The notes below the pieces were generated by a model. That model was not told the DNA's origin. It worked only from the letters and a program-made list of their open reading frames with translations, and searched no databases. The position numbers and the translations under genes were made by a program. A DNA stretch of 50,130 bases from Clostridiales bacterium (lineage in GTDB: Bacteria > Bacillota > Clostridia > Christensenellales > Aristaeellaceae): positions 1 to 50,130 of the forward strand of contig JAFGGL010000009.1 of assembly GCA_016930575.1 (NCBI GenBank). The letters are read 5' to 3'. Below, one piece after another: positions 19,403 to 27,337 of this stretch (position 1 is its first letter; every line of letters starts with the position of its first letter).

Positions 19403-20587
19403 TCAATCACTCCAGGACGTCGGATACTCGGTGACGGGATTATCCAGATGCTCGCCGTTTTTTTTCAGCACCGATATCACGCTGTCGATATTCTCCCGCT
19501 TGGTGTAGGGGGTGATGATCAAATCGTTGTCAACTGTATTGGAGGAGATCCGCGCGGGGATGATGATGAACCCGTCCGGCGTGGTCACCTCTCCGTCCTT
19601 GACGCGGAACCTGATCTGGAAGATGAAGGTGGACATATCGTCCGGACCGTTGTGCCCCGCAAACGCAAAGTTCCCTAGCGAATATACAATATACTTGCCG
19701 TTGTACTCCTCGATGGGATTGATGCGATGGCTGTGATGCCCAACCACCAGGTCCGCGCCGCCGTCGATAGCGATCTTGGCGAGTTTTAGCTGGTTCGCGT
19801 TGGGATAGTAGTCCTTTTCCGCGCCCCAGTGGAACGCGCAGATCACAATCTCCGCGCCCTGATCCTTAAGCGCTTGAACGTCTTCCGGCACCTTAGAAAA
19901 CAGGCGGTCATACGCGCCGTCGAAGGTCTTGTACGCGAGGACGCCCACCTTGACGCCGTACAGGGTGAACAGCGCGGGTTCGGTTTCGCAGGAGTAGCAT
20001 ACGCCGGCGTTTGTCAGCACCTGCTTGGTTTCCGCAAGCCCTTCCTCGCCCATATCCAGCACGTGGTTGTTTTCAAGCGTCACAAAGTCCACGCCGTTGT
20101 CCGGAAGCATGGTGACATAGGAAGGATTGGCGCGGAACAGAAATTCGTTACCTGTCTTGTAGCGGTTGCGGGACGCCGTGGTCAGCGTGCCTTCGAAGTT
20201 GAGCACCGTCAGGTCGTCGGCTTCCAGGATGTCCTTGACGTTACGGAAGATGAAGTTGACATCCCGGTCTTGGTCGTCCAGTTGCTGCTCGAACCATGAT
20301 TTCCCGCTGGCCTGCACGTTATCGCCGATGGTGAAATCGCCGCCGAAGGTCATCGTAAGCTCGATCGAACCGTCGGCTTCGTAGCGCGGCAGTGTCTTAT
20401 CCACGATTTCGATGGTTTCGTCGGACACTGTCTGGCCGTCGCCGTCGGTGATCGTGATCTGGACAAGCCCGGCATCGATCAGCGCATCCTCCAGGGAAAC
20501 GTCCGAATCGTCGTCCTCGGTGGCCAGGGCAAACGCCGGTACGATCAGGAACAGCGTCAACATCACAGCGGTGAGTTTACGGAACAT
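19403..20587 (-). CDS. CapA-family exported metallophosphatase-like protein
   Basis: A 394-residue protein with an N-terminal signal peptide (MFRKLTAVMLTLFLIVPAFA). The CapA/PgsA (PGA_cap) fold is marked by MTFGGDFTIGD (metal-binding GD), LNFEGTLT, LENNHVLDMGEEGL (NNHxxD), CAFHWGAEKDYYPN and VVGHHSHRINPIEEY. These proteins resemble calcineurin-type phosphoesterases and take part in poly-gamma-glutamate or capsule formation, though no pgs/cap partner genes are nearby, so a role in polyglutamate synthesis is not supported. No lipobox Cys is visible. It begins 24 bp after the aminotransferase stop with GGAGG upstream. Confidence 0.9.
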   Translation of the reverse strand: MFRKLTAVMLTLFLIVPAFALATEDDDSDVSLEDALIDAGLVQITITDGDGQTVSDETIEIVDKTLPRYEADGSIELTMTFGGDFTIGDNVQASGKSWFEQQLDDQDRDVNFIFRNVKDILEADDLTVLNFEGTLTTASRNRYKTGNEFLFRANPSYVTMLPDNGVDFVTLENNHVLDMGEEGLAETKQVLTNAGVCYSCETEPALFTLYGVKVGVLAYKTFDGAYDRLFSKVPEDVQALKDQGAEIVICAFHWGAEKDYYPNANQLKLAKIAIDGGADLVVGHHSHRINPIEEYNGKYIVYSLGNFAFAGHNGPDDMSTFIFQIRFRVKDGEVTTPDGFIIIPARISSNTVDNDLIITPYTKRENIDSVISVLKKNGEHLDNPVTEYPTSWSD

Positions 20588-20611
20588 GAAATACCTCCAT
20601 TTGAAATAGTA

Positions 20612-21790
20612 CTAGAGGTTGTGAATAAAGTCGTCGATCCTCTCCAGCGCGACCGTCAGTTTGTCTAGCGCCGTGGCGTAGCAGCAGCGGATGAAGCCCT
20701 CGCCGCAGGCGCCGAACGCCGTGCCGGGCACGCAGGCGACTTCCTTTTCCTTCAGGAGCCGCTCGCAGAACGTCTCGCTGGTCAAACCCGTCTTTTTGAT
20801 GGACGGGAACACGTAAAACGCGCCCAGGGGTTCGAAGCAGCTTAGCCCCATCTTGCGAAAGCTGTCAAACATCAGGCGGCGACGGCGGTTGTAGCTTTCG
20901 CGCATCACCGTGATATCGGCGTAGTCGTCCTCGCGACCGCGCTTCAGGGCTTCCTCCGCGGCGACCTGCGCCTGGTTGGGTGCGCACATGATGGCGTACT
21001 GGTGGATCTTCACGATGTTCTCCATCAGCGGCGCGGGCGCGCAGGCGTAGCCGATACGCCAGCCCGTCATCGCAAAGGCTTTGGAAAAGCCGTTGATGTA
21101 CACGGTGCGTTCCCGCATCCCAGGTAGCGACGCGATGCTGACATGCGCCCCGGGGCCGTAGGTCAGTTCGGCGTAAACCTCGTCCGAGATCACGATCAGG
21201 TCGTTGCCGATGATCACGTCGCGCAGTTTTTCAAGGCTTTCCCTGTCGATCACCCCGCCCGTGGGGTTGTTGGGGTAGGGCATGATCAGCGCCTTGGTCT
21301 TGTCGGTAAGCGCCGCCAAAAGCGCCTCCGCCGTGAGCATGAAGTTGTTATCCGCGTCGGTCTTGATGGGCACGGGCACGCCGCCGGCGAAGATCACGCC
21401 CGGGCAGTAGCTGACGAAACTCGGCTCCGGCACGACCACCTCGTCGCCCGGCGTCAGCATGGCGCGCAGCGCCAGGTCGATGCCCTCGCTAGCGCCGATG
21501 GTCGCCAGGATCTCGTTTTCAGGGCTGTATTTAAGCCCGAAGCGGCGCTCGACATAATACGCGATCTCGTTTCGCAGTGACAGCTTGCCCCAGTTGGAGG
21601 TATACTGCGTTTCCCCGTCCAGCAGGCTGTCGATGGCAGCGTTGCGGATATGATAGGGCGTCACGAAATCCGGCTCGCCCACGCCCAGCGAGATGGCTTT
21701 GGGCATGGTCTGCACGATGTCGAAAAACTTGCGGATGCCCGACTTGGGCACGGCCGAAACGGACGCGTTCAAAAAGCGTGTATAGTCCAT
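20612..21790 (-). CDS. PLP-dependent aminotransferase, class I/II
   Basis: A 392-residue fold-type I aminotransferase. Visible marks: SLGVGEPDFVTPYHIRNAA, PYNPNPTGG-like IMPYPNNPTGGVIDRESLEKL, ISDEVYAELTYG, the PLP lysine in NGFSKAFAMTGWRIGYACAP, and Arg in EGFIRCCYA for the substrate carboxylate. It belongs with aspartate/aromatic/PatA-like aminotransferases; the amino donor cannot be read from sequence. Its ATG overlaps the stop of the Lrp-type regulator by one base, and Lrp/AsnC-aminotransferase pairs are common in Clostridia, so the regulator likely controls amino-acid metabolism including this gene. Confidence 0.93.
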   Translation of the reverse strand: MDYTRFLNASVSAVPKSGIRKFFDIVQTMPKAISLGVGEPDFVTPYHIRNAAIDSLLDGETQYTSNWGKLSLRNEIAYYVERRFGLKYSPENEILATIGASEGIDLALRAMLTPGDEVVVPEPSFVSYCPGVIFAGGVPVPIKTDADNNFMLTAEALLAALTDKTKALIMPYPNNPTGGVIDRESLEKLRDVIIGNDLIVISDEVYAELTYGPGAHVSIASLPGMRERTVYINGFSKAFAMTGWRIGYACAPAPLMENIVKIHQYAIMCAPNQAQVAAEEALKRGREDDYADITVMRESYNRRRRLMFDSFRKMGLSCFEPLGAFYVFPSIKKTGLTSETFCERLLKEKEVACVPGTAFGACGEGFIRCCYATALDKLTVALERIDDFIHNL

Positions 21791-22281
21791 CAGGGATTCA
21801 CCGCCAGTCTCCTGTCCCTGGGCTCGTCTTCAAAGATGATGCCTTCGTTTTTGTAGCACTTGAGCACAAAATGCGTCGCCGTGCCGATCACGTTGTCCAG
21901 CACGCTGAGCTTGGAGGAGACGAACAGCGCAAGTTCCTTGAGCGTCGGCGCTTCCACGAGCAGGAGCAGGTCGTACGCCCCGCTCATCAGATACACGCTT
22001 TTCACCTCGTCGAAACGGTAAATCCGCTTGGCGATTGCGTCGAAGCCCTCGTCGCGCTGCGGGGTGACGCGGACCTCGATCATGCCCTCCACGCGCTCCT
22101 TGCCCAGGCGGTCCCAGTTGATCACGGGCGTGTAGCGCAGGATGACGCCGGATCTTTCCATGTCGTCGATCATGCCGGCGACGGTCTCCGCCGGCTGCCC
22201 GAGCATCACCGAGAGCTTCTCCAGCGGGATGCGGCAGTCCTGTTGCAACAACTGCAAAAGTTCCATTTTCTTATTTTTCAT
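21790..22281 (-). CDS. Lrp/AsnC family transcriptional regulator
   Basis: A 163-residue regulator. An N-terminal winged helix-turn-helix (MKNKKMELLQLLQQDCRIPL, with MLGQPAETVAGMIDDMERSG as the recognition part) is followed by a RAM/ACT-like ligand domain (VEGMIEVRVTPQRDEGFDAI ... VYLMSGAYDLLLLVEAPTLK). Such proteins respond to amino acids and bind DNA as dimers or octamers. I take ATG 22281; a GTG three codons earlier overlaps the Shine-Dalgarno. It lies 23 bp after fhs and overlaps the aminotransferase gene. Confidence 0.9.
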   Translation of the reverse strand: MKNKKMELLQLLQQDCRIPLEKLSVMLGQPAETVAGMIDDMERSGVILRYTPVINWDRLGKERVEGMIEVRVTPQRDEGFDAIAKRIYRFDEVKSVYLMSGAYDLLLLVEAPTLKELALFVSSKLSVLDNVIGTATHFVLKCYKNEGIIFEDEPRDRRLAVNP

Positions 22282-22304
22282 GGTTTTCACCTCATATAAA
22301 CTTG

Positions 22305-23972
22305 TTAGAACAATCCTTCGATTTCGCCGTTTTCGTTCACGTCGATCGTCAGCGCCGCGGGCACCTTGGGCAGCCCCGGCATGGAGATGATTCCCCCCGC
22401 GAACGCCACCACGAAGCCCGCGCCCGCCGACAGCCGCGCCGAACGCACGGTAAGCGTAAAGCCTTCCGGCGCGCCAAGCACTGCTTTATCGTCGGTCATG
22501 GAGTACTGGGTCTTCGCGATGCATACGGGGCAGCCGCCGAAGCCGTCGCGCTCAAAGCGTTCCAGGGACTTGAGCGCTTCCTCCGTAAAGCTGACGTTGC
22601 CCGCGTGGTAGATGCGCGTCGCCACGGCCTCGATCTTTTCCTTCAGGGACAAGCCTTCGGGATAGGTGAAGCGCGGCTGCGCCGCGGCGGAGCCGTCCGC
22701 GGCCGCACATACGGCCTCCGCCAACGCCGCTGCCCCGACACCACCTTTGGCCCAGCCCTCGCACAGCGCAAAGGCAACGCCTTTTTTATGCAGGGCTTTG
22801 GACAACGCCTGTATTTCCGCGTCGTCGTCGGTCGCAAAGTGATTGACCGAAACCACCACGGGGAGCCCCCAAACGCTTTGGATGTTCCCAATGTGTGCAA
22901 ACAGGTTTCCCATGCCCCTTTCAAGCGCGGGCAGGTTGGGCCTTGACCATTCCCCCTTCTGCGCGCCGCCGTGGTGCTTGAGCGCGCGCAGGGTGGCCAC
23001 CAGCACGACGGCGTCGGGCCACAGGCCGTTCATGCGGCATTTGATGTCCAGAAACTTCTCCGCGCCCAGGTCCGCGCCGAAGCCGGCCTCGGTGATCACG
23101 TAGTCCGCCATCTTCATGGCGAGGGTCGTCGCCGCCACGCTGTTGCAGCCGTGGGCGATATTGGCAAACGGGCCGCCGTGCATCAGGCAGGGCGTGCCTT
23201 CCAAAGTCTGCACAAGGTTGGGGTCGAACGCGTCGCGCAAAAGCGCGGTCATCGCGCCCGCCGCGCCGATCTGCCCGGCAGTCACGGCTTCGCCGCTGAA
23301 AGCATAAGCGACAACGATGTTGCCAAGGCGCTTTTTCAGGTCCTGCAGATCGCCAGCCAGGCAGAACACGGCCATCACCTCGCTGGCGGCGGTGATATCG
23401 AAGCCGTCGTCGCGGGGCGTGCCGTTCTTCGGTCCGCCCAGCCCCTGCCGTATCTGGCGCAGCTGGCGGTCGTTGACGTCCATGCAGTGGCGGAAGGAGA
23501 TGCTTTCGGAATCGATGTTCAGCTCGTTGCCCTGGTGGATATGGTTGTCAATCATCGCGCACAGCAGGTTGTTGGCGGCAGTGATTGCGTGCATGTCGCC
23601 CGTAAAGTGCAGGTTAATGCTCTCCATGGGTACGACCTGCGCATAGCCGCCGCCCGCGGCGCCGCCCTTCATGCCAAACACCGGACCCAAAGACGGCTCC
23701 CTCAGCGCGACCATCGCCCGTTTGCCGATATGCGCCATGCCGTCGGCAAGCGCCACGGAGGTCGTCGTCTTGCCCTCGCCCGCGGGCGTGGGGCTGACGG
23801 CGGTCACGAGCACCAGCTTCGCCTTTTTGGGCAAGGCGGCATAGCCGCGCTGGTCGATCTTGGCGATATACCTGCCGTAGGGCATGAGCGCCCCGGGTGC
23901 GAAGCCGGCCTTCTCGGCGATCTGCATTATAGGTTTGAGGGTCGCTGCGCGCGCGATTTCAAGGTCCGTCAT
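22305..23972 (-). CDS. fhs: Formate-tetrahydrofolate ligase
   Basis: A 555-residue enzyme forming 10-formyl-tetrahydrofolate from formate, ATP and THF, used in one-carbon metabolism and in acetogens in the Wood-Ljungdahl methyl branch. The ATP-binding motif TPAGEGKTTTSVALADG, the stretch REPSLGPVFGMKGGAAGGGY, NLHFTGDMHAITAANNLL, and the C-terminal PGLPKVPAALTIDV (folate-binding end) are all typical, and length is full. The start 23972 follows GGGAGG by 7 bases. It is first in a unit with lrp, aminotransferase, capA and GNAT. No other acetogenesis genes are in the window, so acetogenic growth cannot be claimed. Confidence 0.98.
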   Translation of the reverse strand: MTDLEIARAATLKPIMQIAEKAGFAPGALMPYGRYIAKIDQRGYAALPKKAKLVLVTAVSPTPAGEGKTTTSVALADGMAHIGKRAMVALREPSLGPVFGMKGGAAGGGYAQVVPMESINLHFTGDMHAITAANNLLCAMIDNHIHQGNELNIDSESISFRHCMDVNDRQLRQIRQGLGGPKNGTPRDDGFDITAASEVMAVFCLAGDLQDLKKRLGNIVVAYAFSGEAVTAGQIGAAGAMTALLRDAFDPNLVQTLEGTPCLMHGGPFANIAHGCNSVAATTLAMKMADYVITEAGFGADLGAEKFLDIKCRMNGLWPDAVVLVATLRALKHHGGAQKGEWSRPNLPALERGMGNLFAHIGNIQSVWGLPVVVSVNHFATDDDAEIQALSKALHKKGVAFALCEGWAKGGVGAAALAEAVCAAADGSAAAQPRFTYPEGLSLKEKIEAVATRIYHAGNVSFTEEALKSLERFERDGFGGCPVCIAKTQYSMTDDKAVLGAPEGFTLTVRSARLSAGAGFVVAFAGGIISMPGLPKVPAALTIDVNENGEIEGLF

Positions 23973-24004
23973 GGTGCATCCTCCCAAGTTCATACATTGC
24001 CAAC

Positions 24005-24033
24005 AGTATACAGTATCGTATAATTTCGTTCAA
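24005..24033 (-). promoter_or_regulatory. Promoter of fhs
   Basis: Minus strand TTGAAC (24028-24033), 17-bp spacer, TATACT (24005-24010), with the fhs start about 33 bp downstream of the -10. Confidence 0.75.
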
Positions 24034-24051
24034 GCCATGCGCCTCTGTTTG

Positions 24052-24082
24052 AAAAAACGCCATCCCGTATCCGGGATAGGCG
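24052..24082 (-). terminator. Intrinsic terminator after the ireB-ruvX-DUF1292 unit
   Basis: Minus-strand hairpin CGCC-T-ATCCCG / CGGGATGGCG (24058-24082, one bulged T) followed by six T. It closes the upstream three-gene unit just before the fhs promoter. Confidence 0.85.
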
Positions 24083-24107
24083 TATCGGCAGCGCTCATCG
24101 GCCGCCG

Positions 24108-24419
24108 CTATTGGTCCGCCGCGTCGTCGTCATCCATTTCTCCGATGGCTTCCACGCATTTGTCGAATACCGTGCGGTATTCGTCCTCGTCCTCGATGGT
24201 GACGTAGATATCCTCGCCGCTCTCGTCCTGCTCGACGCGCAGGATGATGCTCTCGCCCTGCATGCAGCCCTCGATGTCCTGCTTGGCTTCCAGCAGGATA
24301 TATTCGTGTTCCCTGTATTTCACGGTCATCAGGTGCTCGAAGACGACGTCGTTGCCGTCCTCGTCCTGCAAAGAGACCTGGTAATCGTCCCGAATGCCGT
24401 CATAATCGTCTTTCGCCAT
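24108..24419 (-). CDS. DUF1292 family protein (YrzB-like)
   Basis: A 103-residue acidic cytoplasmic protein. The core DEDGNDVVFEHLMTVKYREHEYILLEAKQDIEG is the DUF1292 signature, and the C-terminal tail is rich in Glu and Asp (EDEDEYRTVFDKCVEAIGEM, then DDDDAADQ). In Firmicutes this gene regularly follows ireB (yrzL) and ruvX (yrrK), as here. Function is unknown. It overlaps ruvX by 20 bp and has AAGGAG upstream of the ATG. Confidence 0.9.
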   Translation of the reverse strand: MAKDDYDGIRDDYQVSLQDEDGNDVVFEHLMTVKYREHEYILLEAKQDIEGCMQGESIILRVEQDESGEDIYVTIEDEDEYRTVFDKCVEAIGEMDDDDAADQ

Positions 24420-24846
24420 ATGTTCGCTCCTTATCCGCCCGCCCCGGCAGCCATTGCTCCAGTATCACGGCGGCGGCGACCTTGTCCACATGCCGTTTGC
24501 GGTCTTCGCGCCGCATATTGCCCTCGATCAGCGCCCGCTCCGCGGCCACGGAGGACAGCCGCTCGTCCGCGTAGTGCACCGTCAGTCCGGCTTCCCTGAG
24601 AACCTCGCCGAACGCCCTGGTCTTCTCCGCCTGCGCGCCCTCCGAGCCGTCCATGTTCAGCGGAAGGCCGAGGAGCACCGTGCCGGTCTCATAGCGCTCG
24701 CACAGGGCTTTGATATGCCTCGCGTCGGGCCCGTAGCCTATGCGCGCGTAAGTCTCCAGCGGCTGGGCGATGGTGCGCGTAACGTCGCTTACGGCGACGC
24801 CGATGCGCTTATCCCCCACGTCCAGCGCGACGACGCGACCCGTCAC
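24400..24846 (-). CDS. ruvX: Holliday junction resolvase-like RuvX (YqgF)
   Basis: A 148-residue RNase H-fold nuclease of the YqgF/RuvX family, involved in processing pre-16S rRNA ends and proposed to resolve Holliday junctions. Catalytic acidic residues lie in VVALDVGDKRIGVAVSD (first Asp), LGLPLNMDGSEGAQ and YADERLSSVAAERAL (second acidic cluster), with a final Asp in RKRHVDKVAAAVILEQWL. Length is normal. Its start overlaps ireB by 4 bp. Confidence 0.95.
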   Translation of the reverse strand: MTGRVVALDVGDKRIGVAVSDVTRTIAQPLETYARIGYGPDARHIKALCERYETGTVLLGLPLNMDGSEGAQAEKTRAFGEVLREAGLTVHYADERLSSVAAERALIEGNMRREDRKRHVDKVAAAVILEQWLPGRADKERTYGERRL

Positions 24847-25106
24847 GCATCCAGCCTCTTCAGGTACACGCGCACGACCTCTTCCACGATCTCGTCGCGT
24901 TCCAGCCTTGTGATCATGCTGCGCGCGGAATTGTGGCTGGTGATGTAGGTGGGATCGCCGGTGATCAGATACCCGACAAGCTGCGTCACCGGGTCGTATC
25001 CTTTCGCCTGCAGCGCCCTGTATACATGCTCGATGATGTCGGCGGCGTTGTTTTGCCCATCGGTCACCGGCATAAATCTGGTGGTTCCGCCCGAATCTGA
25101 CGTCAC
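24843..25106 (-). CDS. ireB: IreB family regulatory phosphoprotein
   Basis: An 87-residue protein (UPF0297/DUF965). I choose GTG 25106, eight bases after AAAGGAG, giving an N-terminus with a Thr-rich head (TSDSGGTTRF) like the one phosphorylated by the PASTA kinase IreK in enterococci. The conserved core AADIIEHVYRALQAKGYDPVTQLVGYLITGDPTYITSHNSARSMI is nearly invariant in the family. IreB is a negative regulator of cell-wall stress responses in Enterococcus; its role here is by family. No kinase gene is in the window. Confidence 0.93.
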   Translation of the reverse strand: MTSDSGGTTRFMPVTDGQNNAADIIEHVYRALQAKGYDPVTQLVGYLITGDPTYITSHNSARSMITRLERDEIVEEVVRVYLKRLDA

Positions 25107-25148
25107 ACGACTCACTCCTTTACGCATACGCAGTCACTTTTCCCCTCT

Positions 25149-25154
25149 ATTATA
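25149..25154 (-). promoter_or_regulatory. Possible -10 element for the ireB unit
   Basis: TATAAT on the minus strand 43 bp upstream of the ireB start, in the divergent region shared with tRNA-Glu. The upstream hexamer at the right distance (TTCCAA) is a poor -35, so this is tentative. Confidence 0.4.
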
Positions 25155-25245
25155 CACAAACGCGGGGATTTTGGAAGGGAAAATGGCCGGAAAACGGGTA
25201 TTCTTTGACGGAATTTTACAAACATTCAGCCCCGTTTCAGCCGTC

Positions 25246-25274
25246 TTTACAATCAAAATAAAGTATGCTACACT
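25246..25274 (+). promoter_or_regulatory. Promoter of tRNA-Glu
   Basis: TTTACA (25246-25251), 17-bp spacer, TACACT (25269-25274). The tRNA begins 18 bp after the -10. Confidence 0.75.
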
Positions 25275-25292
25275 ATGGCAGTCTTTCGGAAT

Positions 25293-25367
25293 GGCTCCAT
25301 GGTCAAGCGGTTAAGACGTCGCCCTCTCAAGGCGAAATCAGGGGTTCGATTCCCCTTGGAGCTGCCA
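25293..25367 (+). tRNA. tRNA-Glu (anticodon CTC)
   Basis: A 75-base cloverleaf with encoded CCA. Acceptor GGCTCCA pairs with TGGAGCT (one G-T pair at the end), D stem GTC/GAC, anticodon stem TCGCC/GGCGA with loop CTCTCAA (anticodon CTC), T arm AGGGG-TTCGATT-CCCCT. The sequence closely resembles bacterial glutamate tRNAs. A separate tRNA-Glu(TTC) would be expected elsewhere in the genome. Confidence 0.95.
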
Positions 25368-25436
25368 ATAAAGAATAGTGCCCTTCGCGGGCACTATTTC
25401 TTTATTTTCGGCAGCTCCGCGGGGGGAATCGAACCC
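25341..25436. repeat. Long imperfect inverted repeat including the tRNA-Glu 3' end
   Basis: The arm 25341-25383 (tRNA T-arm, acceptor 3' strand, CCA and left terminator stem) is repeated in inverse orientation at 25389-25436. On the minus strand this reads GGGTTCGATTCCCC, then GGAGCTGCC, then AATAAAGAAATAGTGCCC, with small mismatches. The right arm has no 5' half of a tRNA attached, so it is a fragment rather than a second gene. Confidence 0.8.
25374..25408 (+). terminator. Intrinsic terminator after tRNA-Glu
   Basis: Perfect 10-bp stem AATAGTGCCC / GGGCACTATT (25374-25398) with a 5-base loop, then TCTTTATTTT. It lies 7 bases after the tRNA and is nested within a longer inverted repeat. Confidence 0.9.
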
Positions 25437-25766
25437 GGCAGGGCACGAAGCGTTAAGAAAACGCCACCGTGTTGGCGTTTTTAGCGTAGTGGGCATGGGA
25501 GGAATCGACCATGCCTCAGCAAGCGAAGCGTGCGGCGATTCCCCTCGTCGTCGCGTACTCCATGTCGTTCGCGGCGGCTTTCTGCGAAAGCCGCCTCTCA
25601 TTCATTCCGTCGCTCCTCCTCTCGCCTCGAAACAGGTTTCTCGGCGTTAATGAAGCAGAACGAGAGAACGGCAACCCGATTGCAGAAAACAATCGAACCC
25701 ACTAAAAAATACTATCATATTATGCAAGCGCTTTGCACTCCGTGCAAGTGCCCACTGTGCACACGC
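25437..25766. other. Non-coding region with tRNA-like scraps and a hairpin
   Basis: No convincing ORF. A symmetrical hairpin AAAACGCCA / TGGCGTTTT (25458-25481) could terminate transcription in both directions. The motif GGAATCGA(A)CC, the complement of a tRNA T-loop, recurs at 25426-25435 and 25500-25509, and a looser AATCGAACCC occurs at 25691-25700. This looks like debris of inverted tRNA 3' ends rather than a functional unit. Confidence 0.5.
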
Positions 25767-27257
25767 TCATTCCGCAGCCCCCATGCTCACCTCATACACA
25801 TCAAAACAATACCACGACGTATCGATCCAAAACGTCTTTGCCATCTTCAAAATCGTTACTTTCCCCGCCAGCAGCCATTTCGAAAAAGACGTCGTATCCG
25901 TGCCGCCCTGACGCTGTATCATCCAAACCGTGCCGCCGCATTGGACCTCGTCGATCGAGCCAGGCATGACGACCGCAGGCAAAAAGGCGTCATAGTTTGA
26001 GTAACCGCCGGTGCCCGGCTTTTGGTAGTAATAGTGCGTATACTCAGGGAAATGATAGATAAACGTGCCCAGCGTGTGCTCGTCCACGTGCAAAAAGACG
26101 TCGCCGGGCCTGATCTCCGTTTCAACGTAGTCCGTGGCCTCGCGCATCGGCCCGTTGAAGCGGTGGCTCATGTTGTAGTGTATCTGCGGGATGCAGGCGG
26201 CAAGCAGCGCCGCGCAAACGGCGATCGGAATCCATTTTTTTCCCAGCGTTCCGATGCCATAGCAAAGCCCGAGGACAAACAAGCCGAGCACGGGAACCAT
26301 ATAGCGCGCGACGAGCACAGGCCGTATCACATGCGAGGCGACAACGCCCGCCAGAATGGTCAGCGCATAGCCGCCCACGGCCAGCAGGGCAAGGTTGCCC
26401 TTTTCGTCTTTGCTTACGATCCGGTAGAGAAAGCCCAATACAATCAGCGCCGCCGCCGCCCCGAAAAGGATACGGGGCAGCAGCGGCGAGGCCAGATAGC
26501 AAAACTTGCTGCCGAACGGATAGATCAGTGTTTCCGTAACGACATTCCCGGTCACCCGGGGAATCCAGAAATCGCCGGATACCCGCTTCATCTGCGCGGC
26601 AAGGCTGAAAAGCCACGGCAGGTATCCGGCCGCGGCGGCGCCCGCCGTAATGAGCAGCGGCTTGAGTTTCTTTCTGCCGGCCAGCATCATCACAAACAGC
26701 ACAAGCACGATCATCACGGCGGCCAACAGCGCGTAATAGTGCGTGTAGGCCGCGCAAAGCGTCAACGCGCCGAACAAAATCCAATTTTTCCGCGTTCCGT
26801 CCCGGCAGGCGAGATACCCGTACAGCGCGCCGCCGGTCACAAAAAAGGCGGCCCAGGTATACATGCGCGCTTCCTGCGACATAGCCTGCACAATCGGCAG
26901 CATAAAGACCAGAAAAGAAAAGATCAGCCCGAAGCGGTTGCCAAGCGCACGCCTGACCGGACCGATGCCCAGCACCGCAAGGCAGACGGTGCCGACGACA
27001 GAAAACGCGCGCAGCGAAAGAAGCGAGCCGCCGAACACCAGGGTGAACACACGGAGCATCAGGTAATAGAGCGGCGGGTGGCTGTCCGAGCCCGTGACGC
27101 TGACGATATCAAAAAACGAGTGCTTCACAAGCGACGCGGTGTAGCTTTCGTCATACCATATGCTCTCGTGCGTGATTCCGGCGAACATCAATACCGTGCC
27201 CGCAATCATAACGACGACCCAGGCGATGAGAAACCCGCGGCTCATTCTTTCTTTCAT
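25767..27257 (-). CDS. GT39-like (PMT/ArnT-type) membrane glycosyltransferase
   Basis: A 496-residue integral membrane protein with roughly ten or more hydrophobic segments. Start at 27257 (MKERMSRGFLIAWVVVMIAG) with AAAGGTG upstream. After the first membrane segment comes the GT-C catalytic signature ESIWYDESYTASL (acidic pair in loop 1), then TGSDSHPPLYYLMLRVF, both standard for glycosyltransferase family 39 / ArnT-like enzymes that use a polyprenyl-phosphate sugar. The C-terminal part (about 360-496) is an extracytoplasmic soluble region with HVDEHTLGTFIYHFPEY. It may use lipid-linked sugar made by a GT2-GtrA protein such as that at 492-1643. The acceptor is unknown. Confidence 0.85.
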   Translation of the reverse strand: MKERMSRGFLIAWVVVMIAGTVLMFAGITHESIWYDESYTASLVKHSFFDIVSVTGSDSHPPLYYLMLRVFTLVFGGSLLSLRAFSVVGTVCLAVLGIGPVRRALGNRFGLIFSFLVFMLPIVQAMSQEARMYTWAAFFVTGGALYGYLACRDGTRKNWILFGALTLCAAYTHYYALLAAVMIVLVLFVMMLAGRKKLKPLLITAGAAAAGYLPWLFSLAAQMKRVSGDFWIPRVTGNVVTETLIYPFGSKFCYLASPLLPRILFGAAAALIVLGFLYRIVSKDEKGNLALLAVGGYALTILAGVVASHVIRPVLVARYMVPVLGLFVLGLCYGIGTLGKKWIPIAVCAALLAACIPQIHYNMSHRFNGPMREATDYVETEIRPGDVFLHVDEHTLGTFIYHFPEYTHYYYQKPGTGGYSNYDAFLPAVVMPGSIDEVQCGGTVWMIQRQGGTDTTSFSKWLLAGKVTILKMAKTFWIDTSWYCFDVYEVSMGAAE

Positions 27258-27337
27258 TGGGTTAGCACCTTTGCCATTTGTGACATCCATTTTATCAAAA
27301 AACGGGAACATTGCAATCCGTGATTCCGTATTGGACT

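Noticed and set aside
22971-24023. Open frame of about 350 codons on the plus strand
   Set aside because: It lies antisense to fhs, a full-length conserved enzyme; the product is a His/Arg/Gly-rich low-complexity sequence typical of mirror frames in GC-rich genes, and there is no ribosome site.
25405-25510. Second tRNA gene on the minus strand
   Set aside because: The T-arm and acceptor 3' strand are recognisable, but no matching 5' acceptor strand, D arm or anticodon stem is found.
26022-27323. Open frame of about 433 codons on the plus strand
   Set aside because: Antisense to the GT39-like membrane protein. The Arg/Gln/His-rich product is the expected mirror of hydrophobic codons.
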